A stretch of DNA of 64,000 bases, taken from contig CABIZF010000006.1 in NCBI GenBank assembly GCA_902363135.1, forward strand, positions 1 to 64,000, given 5' to 3'. Shown in pieces: positions 53,269 to 61,270 of the stretch; the first letter of the stretch is position 1, and every line of letters begins with the position of its first letter. The notes beneath the pieces are model-generated. The model was not told the DNA's origin and made no database searches. It was given only the letters and a program-made list of their open reading frames with translations. This stretch comes from Lachnospiraceae bacterium. GTDB taxonomy: Bacteria; Bacillota; Clostridia; Lachnospirales; Lachnospiraceae. A program made the translations under genes and the position numbers.

Positions 53269-53297
53269 ATAATAGACTAATTTACATGAAAAAACAA
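53269..53297 (-). promoter_or_regulatory. SigA-type promoter of the dcw cluster
   Basis: TTGTTT (53297-53292) and TATTAT (53274-53269) with a 17-base spacer, directly upstream of the MraZ boxes. Confidence 0.75.
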
Positions 53298-53354
53298 GCC
53301 CCAAATCCGAAAAATTGAAATAAATATGAAATTACCATTTGCCCTCGTGGTAAA

Positions 53355-53384
53355 TTTACAGATCGATGAGACGCGATCTGTAAA
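53355..53384. other. Perfect 11-bp hairpin between mraZ promoter and spo0E
   Basis: TTTACAGATCG (53355-53365) pairs perfectly with CGATCTGTAAA (53374-53384). No T-run follows on either strand. On the plus strand it is followed within 10 bases by a strong AAGGAG site, on the minus strand it lies downstream of spo0E. Confidence 0.6.
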
Positions 53385-53406
53385 CAGCCAAAAAAGGAGA
53401 CATTCC

Positions 53407-53466
53407 ATGACTATTGCCATCAAAATGTCCCCGAAAATAATCATTTTTCTATTTATTACAGTCTGA
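53407..53466 (+). CDS. Possible 19-residue hydrophobic peptide
   Basis: The frame MTIAIKMSPKIIIFLFITV starts seven bases after AAGGAG (53394-53399), an ideal ribosome site, and overlaps the end of spo0E on the other strand by 11 bases. The peptide is basic then hydrophobic, like a small membrane peptide. No clear plus-strand promoter is seen. It may be a chance frame; I list it because of the ribosome site. Confidence 0.3.
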   Translation: MTIAIKMSPKIIIFLFITV

Positions 53467-53602
53467 TATACTGCTCGATCAGCTGATCTACAATCAGGCT
53501 TTGCCCATAGGCTGTCTCACTGATCTCATCACCGTCAAGCAGCAGATTCAGCTTCTCGCGCTCTTCCTCAATTTGATCCATCAGTACTTCTTTTTGCTGC
53601 AT
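53456..53602 (-). CDS. Spo0E-family aspartyl-phosphate phosphatase
   Basis: About 48 residues. The C-terminal signature GQSLIVDQLIEQYIRL fits the Spo0E motif (S...LD.LI..Y) and the N-terminal helix IEEEREKLNLLLD matches the other half of the helical hairpin. Members dephosphorylate Spo0A~P and delay sporulation. ATG 53602 has AAGGA nine bases upstream; the frame to 53683 overlaps lgt and is unlikely. It lies 34 bases after lgt and upstream of the dcw promoter. Confidence 0.85.
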   Translation of the reverse strand: MQQKEVLMDQIEEEREKLNLLLDGDEISETAYGQSLIVDQLIEQYIRL

Positions 53603-53636
53603 CTCGTTTGTTCCTTTCACCATGTGTGCCGTTCCT

Positions 53637-54494
53637 TCAATTTCTTTTTGCCCTGTGCCACAGCAGGCAGGCACCTGCTGCAATCACCAGTATTCCCGAG
53701 AGCAGCTGAGAAACCGGAATCACAGTTCCCGGAAGCAGCAGCTGATCGGTACGCAGCCCCTCAATCCAGAATCGCCCGACGCCGTACAAAAACAGATAGG
53801 ATAGAAACACCCGTCCCTCATACGCCTTTACAGCCCGGAAAGTCAGATACAGCAAAATTCCAAGAGCCACGAGATTCCATATGGATTCATAAAGAAACGT
53901 AGGATGCACCTGAATATATTCCACACCGTTGATCGTCGTCACATGCTGCCACATTTCCTGTGTCACCTCATACGTCCGTACATCCGACACAGGGAGCTGC
54001 ATCGCAAGGAGATTATCGGTATAGCTGCCAAACGCCTCGCGATTAAAAAAGTTCCCCCATCTTCCAAGTGCCTGTCCCCATACGAGCCCCAAAACTGCCG
54101 TATCGAGTGTTTTCCAGAAACGCATCTTCCTTATGCGGCAGAACACTGCCACCGTCAGTACCCCTCCGATGACACCGCCATAGATCGCCAGCCCGCCTTT
54201 GCGCAGATTTACGATCTCCGTCAGATGTTCCCGGTAATAATCCCAGGAAAATACAACGTAATAAATTCTCGCACAAAGCACAGAAACCACGATCGCAACC
54301 ATACCAAGGTCGAAATAATCGTCTCCCTTCTGCCCGGTCTTATCTGCCACCTTCATGACGAGCAGTAATCCCGTCACCATTGCGGTAGCCAGCACTATTC
54401 CGTAACAGGCAATCTCCAGATTTCCGACGGAAACAGTCTTTATGACCTGATGCAGGGTAATCCCCAAATGCGGGAAGCGGATCGTACCATTCAT
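53637..54494 (-). CDS. lgt: Prolipoprotein diacylglyceryl transferase
   Basis: Polytopic membrane enzyme attaching diacylglycerol to lipobox cysteines, 285 residues. The Lgt signature GRWGNFFNREAFG, HPTFLYES and RFWIEGLRTD are intact. GGAGG precedes ATG 54494. Its substrates include most binding proteins of Gram-positive ABC importers, although the LivK here lacks a lipobox. It follows ychF by 34 bases. Confidence 0.96.
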   Translation of the reverse strand: MNGTIRFPHLGITLHQVIKTVSVGNLEIACYGIVLATAMVTGLLLVMKVADKTGQKGDDYFDLGMVAIVVSVLCARIYYVVFSWDYYREHLTEIVNLRKGGLAIYGGVIGGVLTVAVFCRIRKMRFWKTLDTAVLGLVWGQALGRWGNFFNREAFGSYTDNLLAMQLPVSDVRTYEVTQEMWQHVTTINGVEYIQVHPTFLYESIWNLVALGILLYLTFRAVKAYEGRVFLSYLFLYGVGRFWIEGLRTDQLLLPGTVIPVSQLLSGILVIAAGACLLWHRAKRN

Positions 54495-54528
54495 TTACTG
54501 CCTCCATTTGTGTGCACAGCCGTTGCCA

Positions 54529-55626
54529 TCAGACATTGAAGCGGAATAAGATGACATCTCCGTCCTTTACCACATAATCCTTTCCTTCCAATCCGACCAG
54601 TCCCTTTTCCTTTGCAGCGGAATAGGAACCACAGTCAAGCAGATCCTGGTAGTTGACTACCTCCGCGCGGATAAATCCACGCTCAAAATCAGAATGAATC
54701 TTGCCGGCTGCCTGCGGTGCCTTTGTGCCTTTGCGTATCGTCCACGCACGGGTCTCTGTCTCTCCCGCAGTCAGATAGCTCAAAAGCCCCAGCAGGCTGT
54801 AGCTGGCCTTTATCAGTTTCTCCAGTCCGGACTCTTTTAATCCGAGATCCTCAAGAAACATTTGTTTTTCATCGTCGTCGAGTTCTGAAATTTCTTCTTC
54901 GATCTGTGCGCAGATCACGAATACCTCGCTTCCGGTCGCTTTTGCATATTCTCTTACTTTTCCTACGTATGCATTTGACGCTCCATCGTCTGCCAGATCA
55001 TCCTCACTCACATTTGCCGCAAAAATCACCGGCTTTGCCGTGAGCAGATTGTACTCTGCCATCCATGCCTGCTCGTCCTCATCATCGGTGTGGTAGGTAA
55101 TCGCAAGCTTACCGTCCTCCAGATGTGCTTTGAGTGCCTGCAGAAGATCCAGCTCCTTTGCAAGCTTCTTGTCGTTTCTTGCCCCGCGTGCAGTCTTTGC
55201 AATTCTGCGCTCCAGGATCTCCAGGTCAGAGAAAATCAACTCCAGATTAATGGTCTCGATATCGCGTACCGGATCAACAGAACCATCCACATGGATTACG
55301 TTCGGATCCTCAAAGCAGCGCACGACATGCACAATCGCATCGACCTCTCTGATATTGGCCAGAAACTGGTTGCCCAGTCCTTCGCCTTTGGAAGCTCCCT
55401 TCACCAGTCCTGCGATGTCCACAAATTCGATGACCGCCGGAGTCACCTTTGCCGAATGATACAGGTCGGCGAGCAGCTTCAGACGCTCATCCGGTACCGC
55501 AACCACTCCGACATTCGGATCAATGGTGCAGAACGGATAGTTTGCTGACTCCGCTCCAGCTTTTGTTAAAGAATTAAATAATGTACTTTTCCCGACATTC
55601 GGCAAACCTACGATTCCAAGTTTCAT
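54529..55626 (-). CDS. ychF: Ribosome-associated ATPase YchF (OLA1 family)
   Basis: Obg-related P-loop ATPase of 365 residues. The nucleotide loop is [12 protein letters not shown], switch [22 protein letters not shown], and the C-terminal TGS domain ends the protein ([17 protein letters not shown]). The specificity motif NVSEDD replaces NKxD, as in ATP-preferring YchF proteins. A promoter is located upstream. Confidence 0.96.
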   Translation of the reverse strand: MKLGIVGLPNVGKSTLFNSLTKAGAESANYPFCTIDPNVGVVAVPDERLKLLADLYHSAKVTPAVIEFVDIAGLVKGASKGEGLGNQFLANIREVDAIVHVVRCFEDPNVIHVDGSVDPVRDIETINLELIFSDLEILERRIAKTARGARNDKKLAKELDLLQALKAHLEDGKLAITYHTDDEDEQAWMAEYNLLTAKPVIFAANVSEDDLADDGASNAYVGKVREYAKATGSEVFVICAQIEEEISELDDDEKQMFLEDLGLKESGLEKLIKASYSLLGLLSYLTAGETETRAWTIRKGTKAPQAAGKIHSDFERGFIRAEVVNYQDLLDCGSYSAAKEKGLVGLEGKDYVVKDGDVILFRFNV

Positions 55627-55722
55627 GTTCGTTCCTCTCCATTTCTGTATCTTCTAACTTTTTCTTTTGTACTGTCCTTTGTATTTCATACTGTCTTTCA
55701 ACCGTCTTTATCGGCAAGTCAC

Positions 55723-55751
55723 AGTTTAGCACAGAAACACAATTTTCACAA
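55723..55751 (-). promoter_or_regulatory. SigA-type promoter of ychF (extended -10)
   Basis: TTGTGA (55751-55746) and TAAACT (55728-55723) at 17-base spacing; the -10 box is preceded by TGC, an extended -10 signal. Confidence 0.7.
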
Positions 55752-55910
55752 TAGTTTCTGCAGGAAACTCATCGACACTTTTCCTGTTTTCCCGCTCTTT
55801 TTTGCAGAAATCTGCGGATTTTCCTGATTTTTCCTTTTTATCCTCCATAATCCGCCCGCTTTAATCCGGGCGAAAACGTCCGATTCTGACTTCTCCACGC
55901 GCTTTTATAA

Positions 55911-56115
55911 AATGATGATGATGCCAGTGTCAAAAGGTCAAAAAGCCGTTCATGCTTGCATGATAAGGCTTTTGACCTTGGGACCCGCCAAGCATGAGAA
56001 AGTAGCGATTTACGTAGTAAATCAGCGGATTTCGAATGTTTGCAGAATTGCGGGAGCTGCTTCGCAGCGGAGCAATTCGTAGGCATCAGTTTGGACAAAA
56101 GGTATTTTGACCCGT
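55911..56115. repeat. Full-length composite intergenic repeat before rpe
   Basis: In the 695-base gap between ychF and rpe. The left half has GGTCAAAAAGCC (55936-55947) pairing with GGCTTTTGACC (55967-55977) around CATGCTTGCATG, as in the repeat at 34626-34790 but with different paired bases. The right half has AGCGGATT, then GCAG (56042-56045) pairing with CTGC (56057-56060) and TTCGCAGC, as at 21252-21345. The end carries AAAGGTATTTTGACCC, related to the short copy at 19662. An open frame across it is not a gene. Confidence 0.75.
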
Positions 56116-56128
56116 GTGCTCTCCGTCG

Positions 56129-56157
56129 TTGTAATTTGGGACAAAACATGCTATGCT
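56129..56157 (+). promoter_or_regulatory. Probable SigA-type promoter of rpe
   Basis: TTGTAA (56129-56134) and TATGCT (56152-56157) with a 17-base spacer, just after the repeat element. Confidence 0.55.
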
Positions 56158-56169
56158 GGATACAATCAT

Positions 56170-56273
56170 TTGTAATTATTCATCCCATCTAAAAAACCAC
56201 AGGGATGAGATTTTTCCCGTTATTGCAAAGTATATTTTCTTACTTGTATGGCGGATATTCTGAATAATTACAA
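56170..56273 (+). other. Structured leader or MITE-like element before rpe
   Basis: A perfect 13-base inverted repeat, TTGTAATTATTCA (56170-56182) and TGAATAATTACAA (56261-56273), encloses about 78 bases that contain a further hairpin TCATCCC/GGGATGA (56180-56213 region) followed by ATTTTT. It lies between the promoter and the rpe ribosome site. Either a structured RNA leader or a small inverted-repeat element fits. Confidence 0.55.
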
Positions 56274-56321
56274 TAATTTTAAAAACTGCAGTGTAATCCT
56301 TGCTGCAGATGGGAGGACTTT

Positions 56322-56996
56322 ATGAAAAGAGAAAATATTTTAGCCCCGTCAATCCTGGCCGCCGATTTTACCCATCTCGGCGAGGACATCCAGACGGTCG
56401 CCGCTGCCGGTGCACAGTACCTGCACATTGACATCATGGACGGTACCTTCGTCCCGAGCATCTCCTTTGGGATGCCGGTCATCTCATCCATCAGGAAGAT
56501 CACAGACCTGTTCTTTGACGTTCATCTGATGATGGAAAAGCCGGAGCGCTACATTCAGGCCTTTGCAGACTGTGGAGCCGACGGCATCACGGTACACGCA
56601 GAGGCTTCCACCCACCTGCACCGAACGATCCAGTCCATCCATGCTGCAGGTGCCAGAGCCGGAGTCGCCCTGAATCCGGCGACTCCGCTCTCTGTGCTCG
56701 ATTATGTGCTCGAGGACATCGACATGGTGCTGATCATGACCGTGAACCCCGGCTTTGGCGGTCAGAGCTATATTCCTGCAATGACCGGAAAGATCCGCAC
56801 ACTGCGCGAGCTTGCCTCCAAAAAGAATCCGGATCTCCTCATTGAGGTGGACGGCGGCGTCAATACTTCCACGATCCGCACCGTCTTAGAAGCCGGTGCA
56901 AATGTCTGTGTCGCAGGCTCCGCCGTATTCTCCGGCGACCGGACCGAAAAGGTGAAGGGGCTGCTGGAGGTGATGAAGGAGTATACGGAATTCTAA
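56322..56996 (+). CDS. rpe: Ribulose-phosphate 3-epimerase
   Basis: TIM-barrel enzyme interconverting ribulose- and xylulose-5-phosphate in the pentose phosphate pathway, 224 residues. Motifs: APSILAADF, HIDIMDGTFVPSISFG, DVHLMMEKPE, TVNPGFGGQSY and VDGGVN, with catalytic aspartates in HIDIMDG and EVDGGV. GGGAGG precedes ATG 56322. In B. subtilis rpe follows rsgA on the same strand; here it is inverted and convergent with rsgA. Confidence 0.96.
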   Translation: MKRENILAPSILAADFTHLGEDIQTVAAAGAQYLHIDIMDGTFVPSISFGMPVISSIRKITDLFFDVHLMMEKPERYIQAFADCGADGITVHAEASTHLHRTIQSIHAAGARAGVALNPATPLSVLDYVLEDIDMVLIMTVNPGFGGQSYIPAMTGKIRTLRELASKKNPDLLIEVDGGVNTSTIRTVLEAGANVCVAGSAVFSGDRTEKVKGLLEVMKEYTEF

Positions 56997-57032
56997 CAGC
57001 TTACTATTATACAAAGAGTAGAAAAGACCTGC

Positions 57033-57079
57033 AAAAAGCCCGCCCGTGTACCATGTGACTACACAGTACACAGGCGGGC
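57033..57079 (-). terminator. Terminator after rsgA
   Basis: GCCCGCC (57038-57044) pairs with GGCGGGC (57073-57079) and GTGTAC (57046-57051) with GTACAC (57066-57071). Five T residues follow on the minus strand, so it ends the rsmB-rlmN-prpC-prkC-rsgA unit; on the plus strand only A residues follow. Confidence 0.85.
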
Positions 57080-57103
57080 AAAAAAATACCTGTACCTAAT
57101 AAT

Positions 57104-57982
57104 TCATCTCTTCCGCGCATTCTTCAGCTCTTCCGCCAGCATCACATAATTTTCATACCGTGACGCCGGTATCTTACCTTCTGCGAGCGCTTCTTTTACT
57201 GCACAGTCCGGCTCGCTGATATGCATGCAGCCCTGAAAACGACAGTATGGTTCATATGGAACAAACTCTGGAAAATACCGCCAGAGATCCTCCTGCGCAA
57301 TCCCGTTCAGATACAGGGAACTAAAGCCCGGTGTGTCAAGGAAATACGTGTGTTCCCTCAGGCAGATCAGCTCGGTATGGCGCGTCGTATGGCGCCCACG
57401 CTCGATCTTGTGGCTGATGTCGCCGACCTCCATCTGCACATGCGGCTGCAGTACGTTCGTCAGCGATGACTTCCCGACGCCGGACGGACCGGCTACAACC
57501 GTTGTCTTGCCATCAAGCAATCTCTGTATGTCCTCGATCCCCTCGCCGTTTGCCGCACTGATCAGCTGTACCGGATAGCTGTGCACATACGTATCGCGCA
57601 GCAGCTCCTCCTCTTCGGTACTGATCAGGTCCGTTTTGTTGAAACAGATCACGACCGGAATCCTTTGCTGTTCCATCGAGATCAGAAACCGGTCGAGCAG
57701 ATTCAGGTTCGGCTTCGGACTTGCCGCCGCAAAGACGACAAGCGCCTGATCTACATTGGCCACTGCCGGGCGGATCAGCACATTCTTCCGCGCAAGAATC
57801 GCATCGACATTTCCGGCTGGCTTCTCTTCATCCTGTACCGGTGAAATCTCCACATTATCACCCGGAAGCGGCTTTATTTTTTCCTTTCGGAAGATTCCTT
57901 TGGCACGGCACTCATAGACGACACCGTCCTCAGCGTGTACATAGTAAAATCCTCCGATCCCTCTTATAATTTTTCCCTGCAT
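57104..57982 (-). CDS. rsgA: Ribosome small subunit-dependent GTPase RsgA
   Basis: Circularly permuted GTPase for 30S maturation, about 292 residues. An N-terminal OB fold is followed by G4 (NKTD), then the P-loop GPSGVGKSSLTN and DTPGFSS, and a C-terminal zinc site (CRFQGCMHISEPDC). ATG 57982 has GAGGA five bases upstream. It follows prkC on the same strand; in B. subtilis the kinase phosphorylates this protein. Confidence 0.95.
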   Translation of the reverse strand: MQGKIIRGIGGFYYVHAEDGVVYECRAKGIFRKEKIKPLPGDNVEISPVQDEEKPAGNVDAILARKNVLIRPAVANVDQALVVFAAASPKPNLNLLDRFLISMEQQRIPVVICFNKTDLISTEEEELLRDTYVHSYPVQLISAANGEGIEDIQRLLDGKTTVVAGPSGVGKSSLTNVLQPHVQMEVGDISHKIERGRHTTRHTELICLREHTYFLDTPGFSSLYLNGIAQEDLWRYFPEFVPYEPYCRFQGCMHISEPDCAVKEALAEGKIPASRYENYVMLAEELKNARKR

Positions 57983-58088
57983 GTATTCCTCACATTTCAT
58001 GTACCGCATTCTTTATTCCCGCGAGGATCAAATACCCCACTAATTACAGCGAGATATTTGTGAGATCCTGTCGTTAAAATGCCATACA

Positions 58089-60512
58089 TCAGCTATTTAC
58101 CTGCGAAAATACGATTCCCGGATATTCAATCTTGCTCGTCACATTCCCGGAACTATCCAGCAGATAGATGTACGCCGTACCGCTTGTCACGCCGGATGCG
58201 CCCTGAATCTGGAGCTTATAAGGGAAGCTCGTCTGTCCCTCGAAAATCGTACTCTCCCCGCTTCCGTCCTGTACGAGTGTGATCCGGACATTCTGTCCGC
58301 TGTAGCCCTCCGGCTCGTTCAGGCTCGCATTGCATTTCCAGACCGTACCGTCCCCATTGTCTGTTGTAATCGGATCAGATGAAGTCGTTGTGTCCTCGCC
58401 GTTCGGACCGCTGCTGATCACGAGCGTGACCGTCGAACCACGCGCGACGTCCGTATTCGGATCTGCACTCTGGCTGATGACCAGTCCTTCTGCCACATCA
58501 CTGCTCGGCTGATACTCATAGTTCGGTACCAGCTCCAGCATCTCCAGTGCTTCCGTTGCCCGGTCCTTTGTGTAGCCGGTCAGAGACCAGAGCTGTACAT
58601 AATCGACCGGATCAGTCTCTGCCTGTGCACCTGCGCTGACATATAACACCACCGTGTCGCCTGCCTTTACCTTCGCTCCGGCTGCCGGCGTCGTGGAAAT
58701 GACGTGACCCATCTCCACACTGTCACTCGTTCTGGAATTATCAACCTCACACTTAAGTCCCTTTGTCAGAAGAAATGCCTGTGCCTGGCTCTGCTCAACG
58801 TTCGTCAGATCATCGAGCACCAGTTCATCGCCTTCCGGCACCAGATCGTACGCAACTGCCGTACCACGTGCGACCATTTCGCCCTTTTCCGGTGACTGTG
58901 TACACACCTGCCCGGCTGTATACTTATCAGAATCTTTCTCGCCCTTTTTCTCACCGGTCAGGCCGTAGCTCTTTAAGAGCTTTCGGGCATCTGCCTCAGA
59001 CAGCCCAAGTATCTCCGGAACTGCGACTGACTTTCCGTTTGTCTCGGATTCTGATTCACTTTCCGTCTCCTGCTTTACAGGTGTGACAGTATGGTTCTTC
59101 TTTCCAAATTTAAACAGCCCAAATGCATTTGCCACAAGTGCCAGAAAAACACAGCCGATCACGACTGCCACAATGATGCCTCCGACTGTCACGACCTTTT
59201 CCAGCTTTGGATTCAGGCCGACCTCCTTATCCGGATCGCGATCCTTAAAGTGTAAGTGCCTGCCTCCTGACGGGCGATTTAGATGAAAGGATTCATCCTC
59301 GATCTTGTAATCGGCCGGATTATCGTAAGCGTCATAATATGGATCGTATCCGCTCTCCTGTTCTCCGTCCTGTGTGTGATCATCGCCCCAGCGATCCGCA
59401 TGCGCTTCTCCGCCGGACGGGGACACCTCCTGATAGCCGCTTTTCTGGTAATAGCTGCCCGGCTGGTATGCCCGGCTCTGCTGATTCTGTGCACTGCCTG
59501 TCCCATGAATATGAGCGGCAGCACCTACGTCAAGTGACTCATCATACGACGGCATACTGCGCTCTGCCTGCTGAGCAGTCGGCGCCGTGCCTGACTGCTG
59601 ATGCTCTGCATTGATCTGCTGCAGATCATTTTTGGAAATGACAATTGTCTTTGACATGTCATCTGGCTGCTGCTGCGTCACAAAATTGCCGTCCGGATTG
59701 ACAAGCGACTCCCTCAGGTCACGGATGACCTCAGCCATATTCGCATATCTCCGATCCGGACTCTTCTGCGTACATTTGAGCACAATCGCATTCGTACTGT
59801 TCGGAATCTCAGGGATCAGCTCCTTCGGCCCTTTCAGATCCTCCTGCAAATGCTTCAGTGCAACCGCAACCGCGGTATCTCCGTCAAACGGCACATGTCC
59901 GGTCAGCATTTCATACATCGTGATTCCAAGTGAATAAATATCACTTTTCTGATCGCTGTAGCCGCCGCGCGACTGCTCCGGTGAGCTGTAATGCACGGAA
60001 CCCATTACGCTGGAGTTGATCGTATTGCCCGAAGATGCCCGCGCAATTCCAAAATCCGCCACCTTTACTTTTCCGTCTGTGGAAATAATAATGTTCTGCG
60101 GCTTAATGTCCCGGTGGATAATGCCGTTGTTGTGTGCAGCCTCAAGTCCCGCTGATATCTGCAGCGCGATACTCGTCGCCTCACGCACCGACAGCCGTCC
60201 TTTCATTTTGATATATTCCTTTAAGGTAATTCCCTCTACCAGCTCCATTACGATATAGTAAATTCCGGCTTCCTCACCGGTGTCATAAATATTTACAATA
60301 TTCGCATGCGCCAGCCCGGCTGCCGACTGCGCCTCCACACGGAATTTGGAGATGAACTCCCTGTCATCCCGAAACTCCTTCTTGAGCACCTTTACCGCGA
60401 CGAACCGGTTCAGCTTGTGATCCTTCGCCTTATATACATCCGCCATACCGCCGGAGCCGATTTTGGATATTATTTCATATCTGTTCTGTATAAACATTCC
60501 GACTTTGAGCAT
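58089..60512 (-). CDS. prkC: PASTA-domain serine/threonine protein kinase (PrkC/IreK)
   Basis: Membrane kinase of about 807 residues. The kinase domain (about 10-265) has GSGGMADVY, HRDIKPQN and DFGIA; a juxtamembrane linker rich in Q, G and Y follows; one helix (VVTVGGIIVAVVIGCVFLAL, about 440-465) leads to at least three extracellular PASTA repeats that bind muropeptides, and a C-terminal beta domain. ATG 60512 has GGGAG six bases upstream. The phosphatase gene is 13 bases upstream, and IreB, a known substrate type, is at 14895. It links wall status to wall synthesis and ribosome functions. Confidence 0.95.
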   Translation of the reverse strand: MLKVGMFIQNRYEIISKIGSGGMADVYKAKDHKLNRFVAVKVLKKEFRDDREFISKFRVEAQSAAGLAHANIVNIYDTGEEAGIYYIVMELVEGITLKEYIKMKGRLSVREATSIALQISAGLEAAHNNGIIHRDIKPQNIIISTDGKVKVADFGIARASSGNTINSSVMGSVHYSSPEQSRGGYSDQKSDIYSLGITMYEMLTGHVPFDGDTAVAVALKHLQEDLKGPKELIPEIPNSTNAIVLKCTQKSPDRRYANMAEVIRDLRESLVNPDGNFVTQQQPDDMSKTIVISKNDLQQINAEHQQSGTAPTAQQAERSMPSYDESLDVGAAAHIHGTGSAQNQQSRAYQPGSYYQKSGYQEVSPSGGEAHADRWGDDHTQDGEQESGYDPYYDAYDNPADYKIEDESFHLNRPSGGRHLHFKDRDPDKEVGLNPKLEKVVTVGGIIVAVVIGCVFLALVANAFGLFKFGKKNHTVTPVKQETESESESETNGKSVAVPEILGLSEADARKLLKSYGLTGEKKGEKDSDKYTAGQVCTQSPEKGEMVARGTAVAYDLVPEGDELVLDDLTNVEQSQAQAFLLTKGLKCEVDNSRTSDSVEMGHVISTTPAAGAKVKAGDTVVLYVSAGAQAETDPVDYVQLWSLTGYTKDRATEALEMLELVPNYEYQPSSDVAEGLVISQSADPNTDVARGSTVTLVISSGPNGEDTTTSSDPITTDNGDGTVWKCNASLNEPEGYSGQNVRITLVQDGSGESTIFEGQTSFPYKLQIQGASGVTSGTAYIYLLDSSGNVTSKIEYPGIVFSQVNS

Positions 60513-60525
60513 ATTCACTCCCCAT

Positions 60526-61251
60526 TTATTCGTATTCCGCAAGTACTACGGATATATTATCTTTTCCCCCGTTTTTGTTTGCCTCGGTCACAAGCCGTTC
60601 TGCAGCCTCTTTTAATGAAGCGCTCTTTTTTACCAGCTGTAAAATATCCTCGTCCTCTACCATATTCGTAAGTCCGTCCGAGCAGAGCAGAAGCTTATCT
60701 CCCTTTTCCAGCTTCACATCAAAAAAATCAACCCGCACCGGCACATGTACACCGACTGCCCTCGTGATCACATTTCGATCCGGATGACTCTTTGCATCCT
60801 TGCGCTGAATCTCCCCCATCCGAATCATTTCTTCTACAAGCGAATGATCCCTTGTGATCTGTTCGATCCCCTGATCGATCAGATAAAGGCGGCTGTCCCC
60901 CACATTTGCCACATAGAGGCAGCCATCTGTCACTGTTGCCGCCACGATCGTCGTTCCCATTCCCTCATATTCCTTCGCAGATCTGGCCTTCTCCATCACC
61001 AGCTCATTCGCGTGATGGATTGCCGAACTCAGAAGAGAGACCGGACGCTTTTCGTCTTTTTCATTCGTTATGTACTCGACCATGAGCTCTACCGTATAGC
61101 GTGATGCAAGATCTCCGGCATTGTGTCCGCCCATTCCGTCCGCCACTATCAGCAGATTCTTCAGATTGCCGAGCGGCTGCTCTGAGGCATAGACGTAATC
61201 CTGATTCATCGTTCGCCGCCTGCCGATATCCGTAATGCTATACGTCTTCAT
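60526..61251 (-). CDS. prpC: PP2C-type serine/threonine phosphatase (PrpC/IreP)
   Basis: Metal-dependent phosphatase of about 241 residues that opposes PrkC. Metal-binding motifs are NQD, VADGMGGHNAG, GDSRLYL, SDGLTNM and GGKDNISVV. ATG 61251 gives the conserved start MKTYSITDIG; an ATG at 61281 overlaps the rlmN stop. It is directly before prkC. Confidence 0.95.
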   Translation of the reverse strand: MKTYSITDIGRRRTMNQDYVYASEQPLGNLKNLLIVADGMGGHNAGDLASRYTVELMVEYITNEKDEKRPVSLLSSAIHHANELVMEKARSAKEYEGMGTTIVAATVTDGCLYVANVGDSRLYLIDQGIEQITRDHSLVEEMIRMGEIQRKDAKSHPDRNVITRAVGVHVPVRVDFFDVKLEKGDKLLLCSDGLTNMVEDEDILQLVKKSASLKEAAERLVTEANKNGGKDNISVVLAEYE

Positions 61252-61270
61252 ATCCTTCTTTTCCCTTCTT

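Noticed and set aside
55838..56149. 103-codon open frame across the repeat before rpe
   Set aside because: It is made entirely of the non-coding repeat and flanking sequence and lacks a ribosome site.
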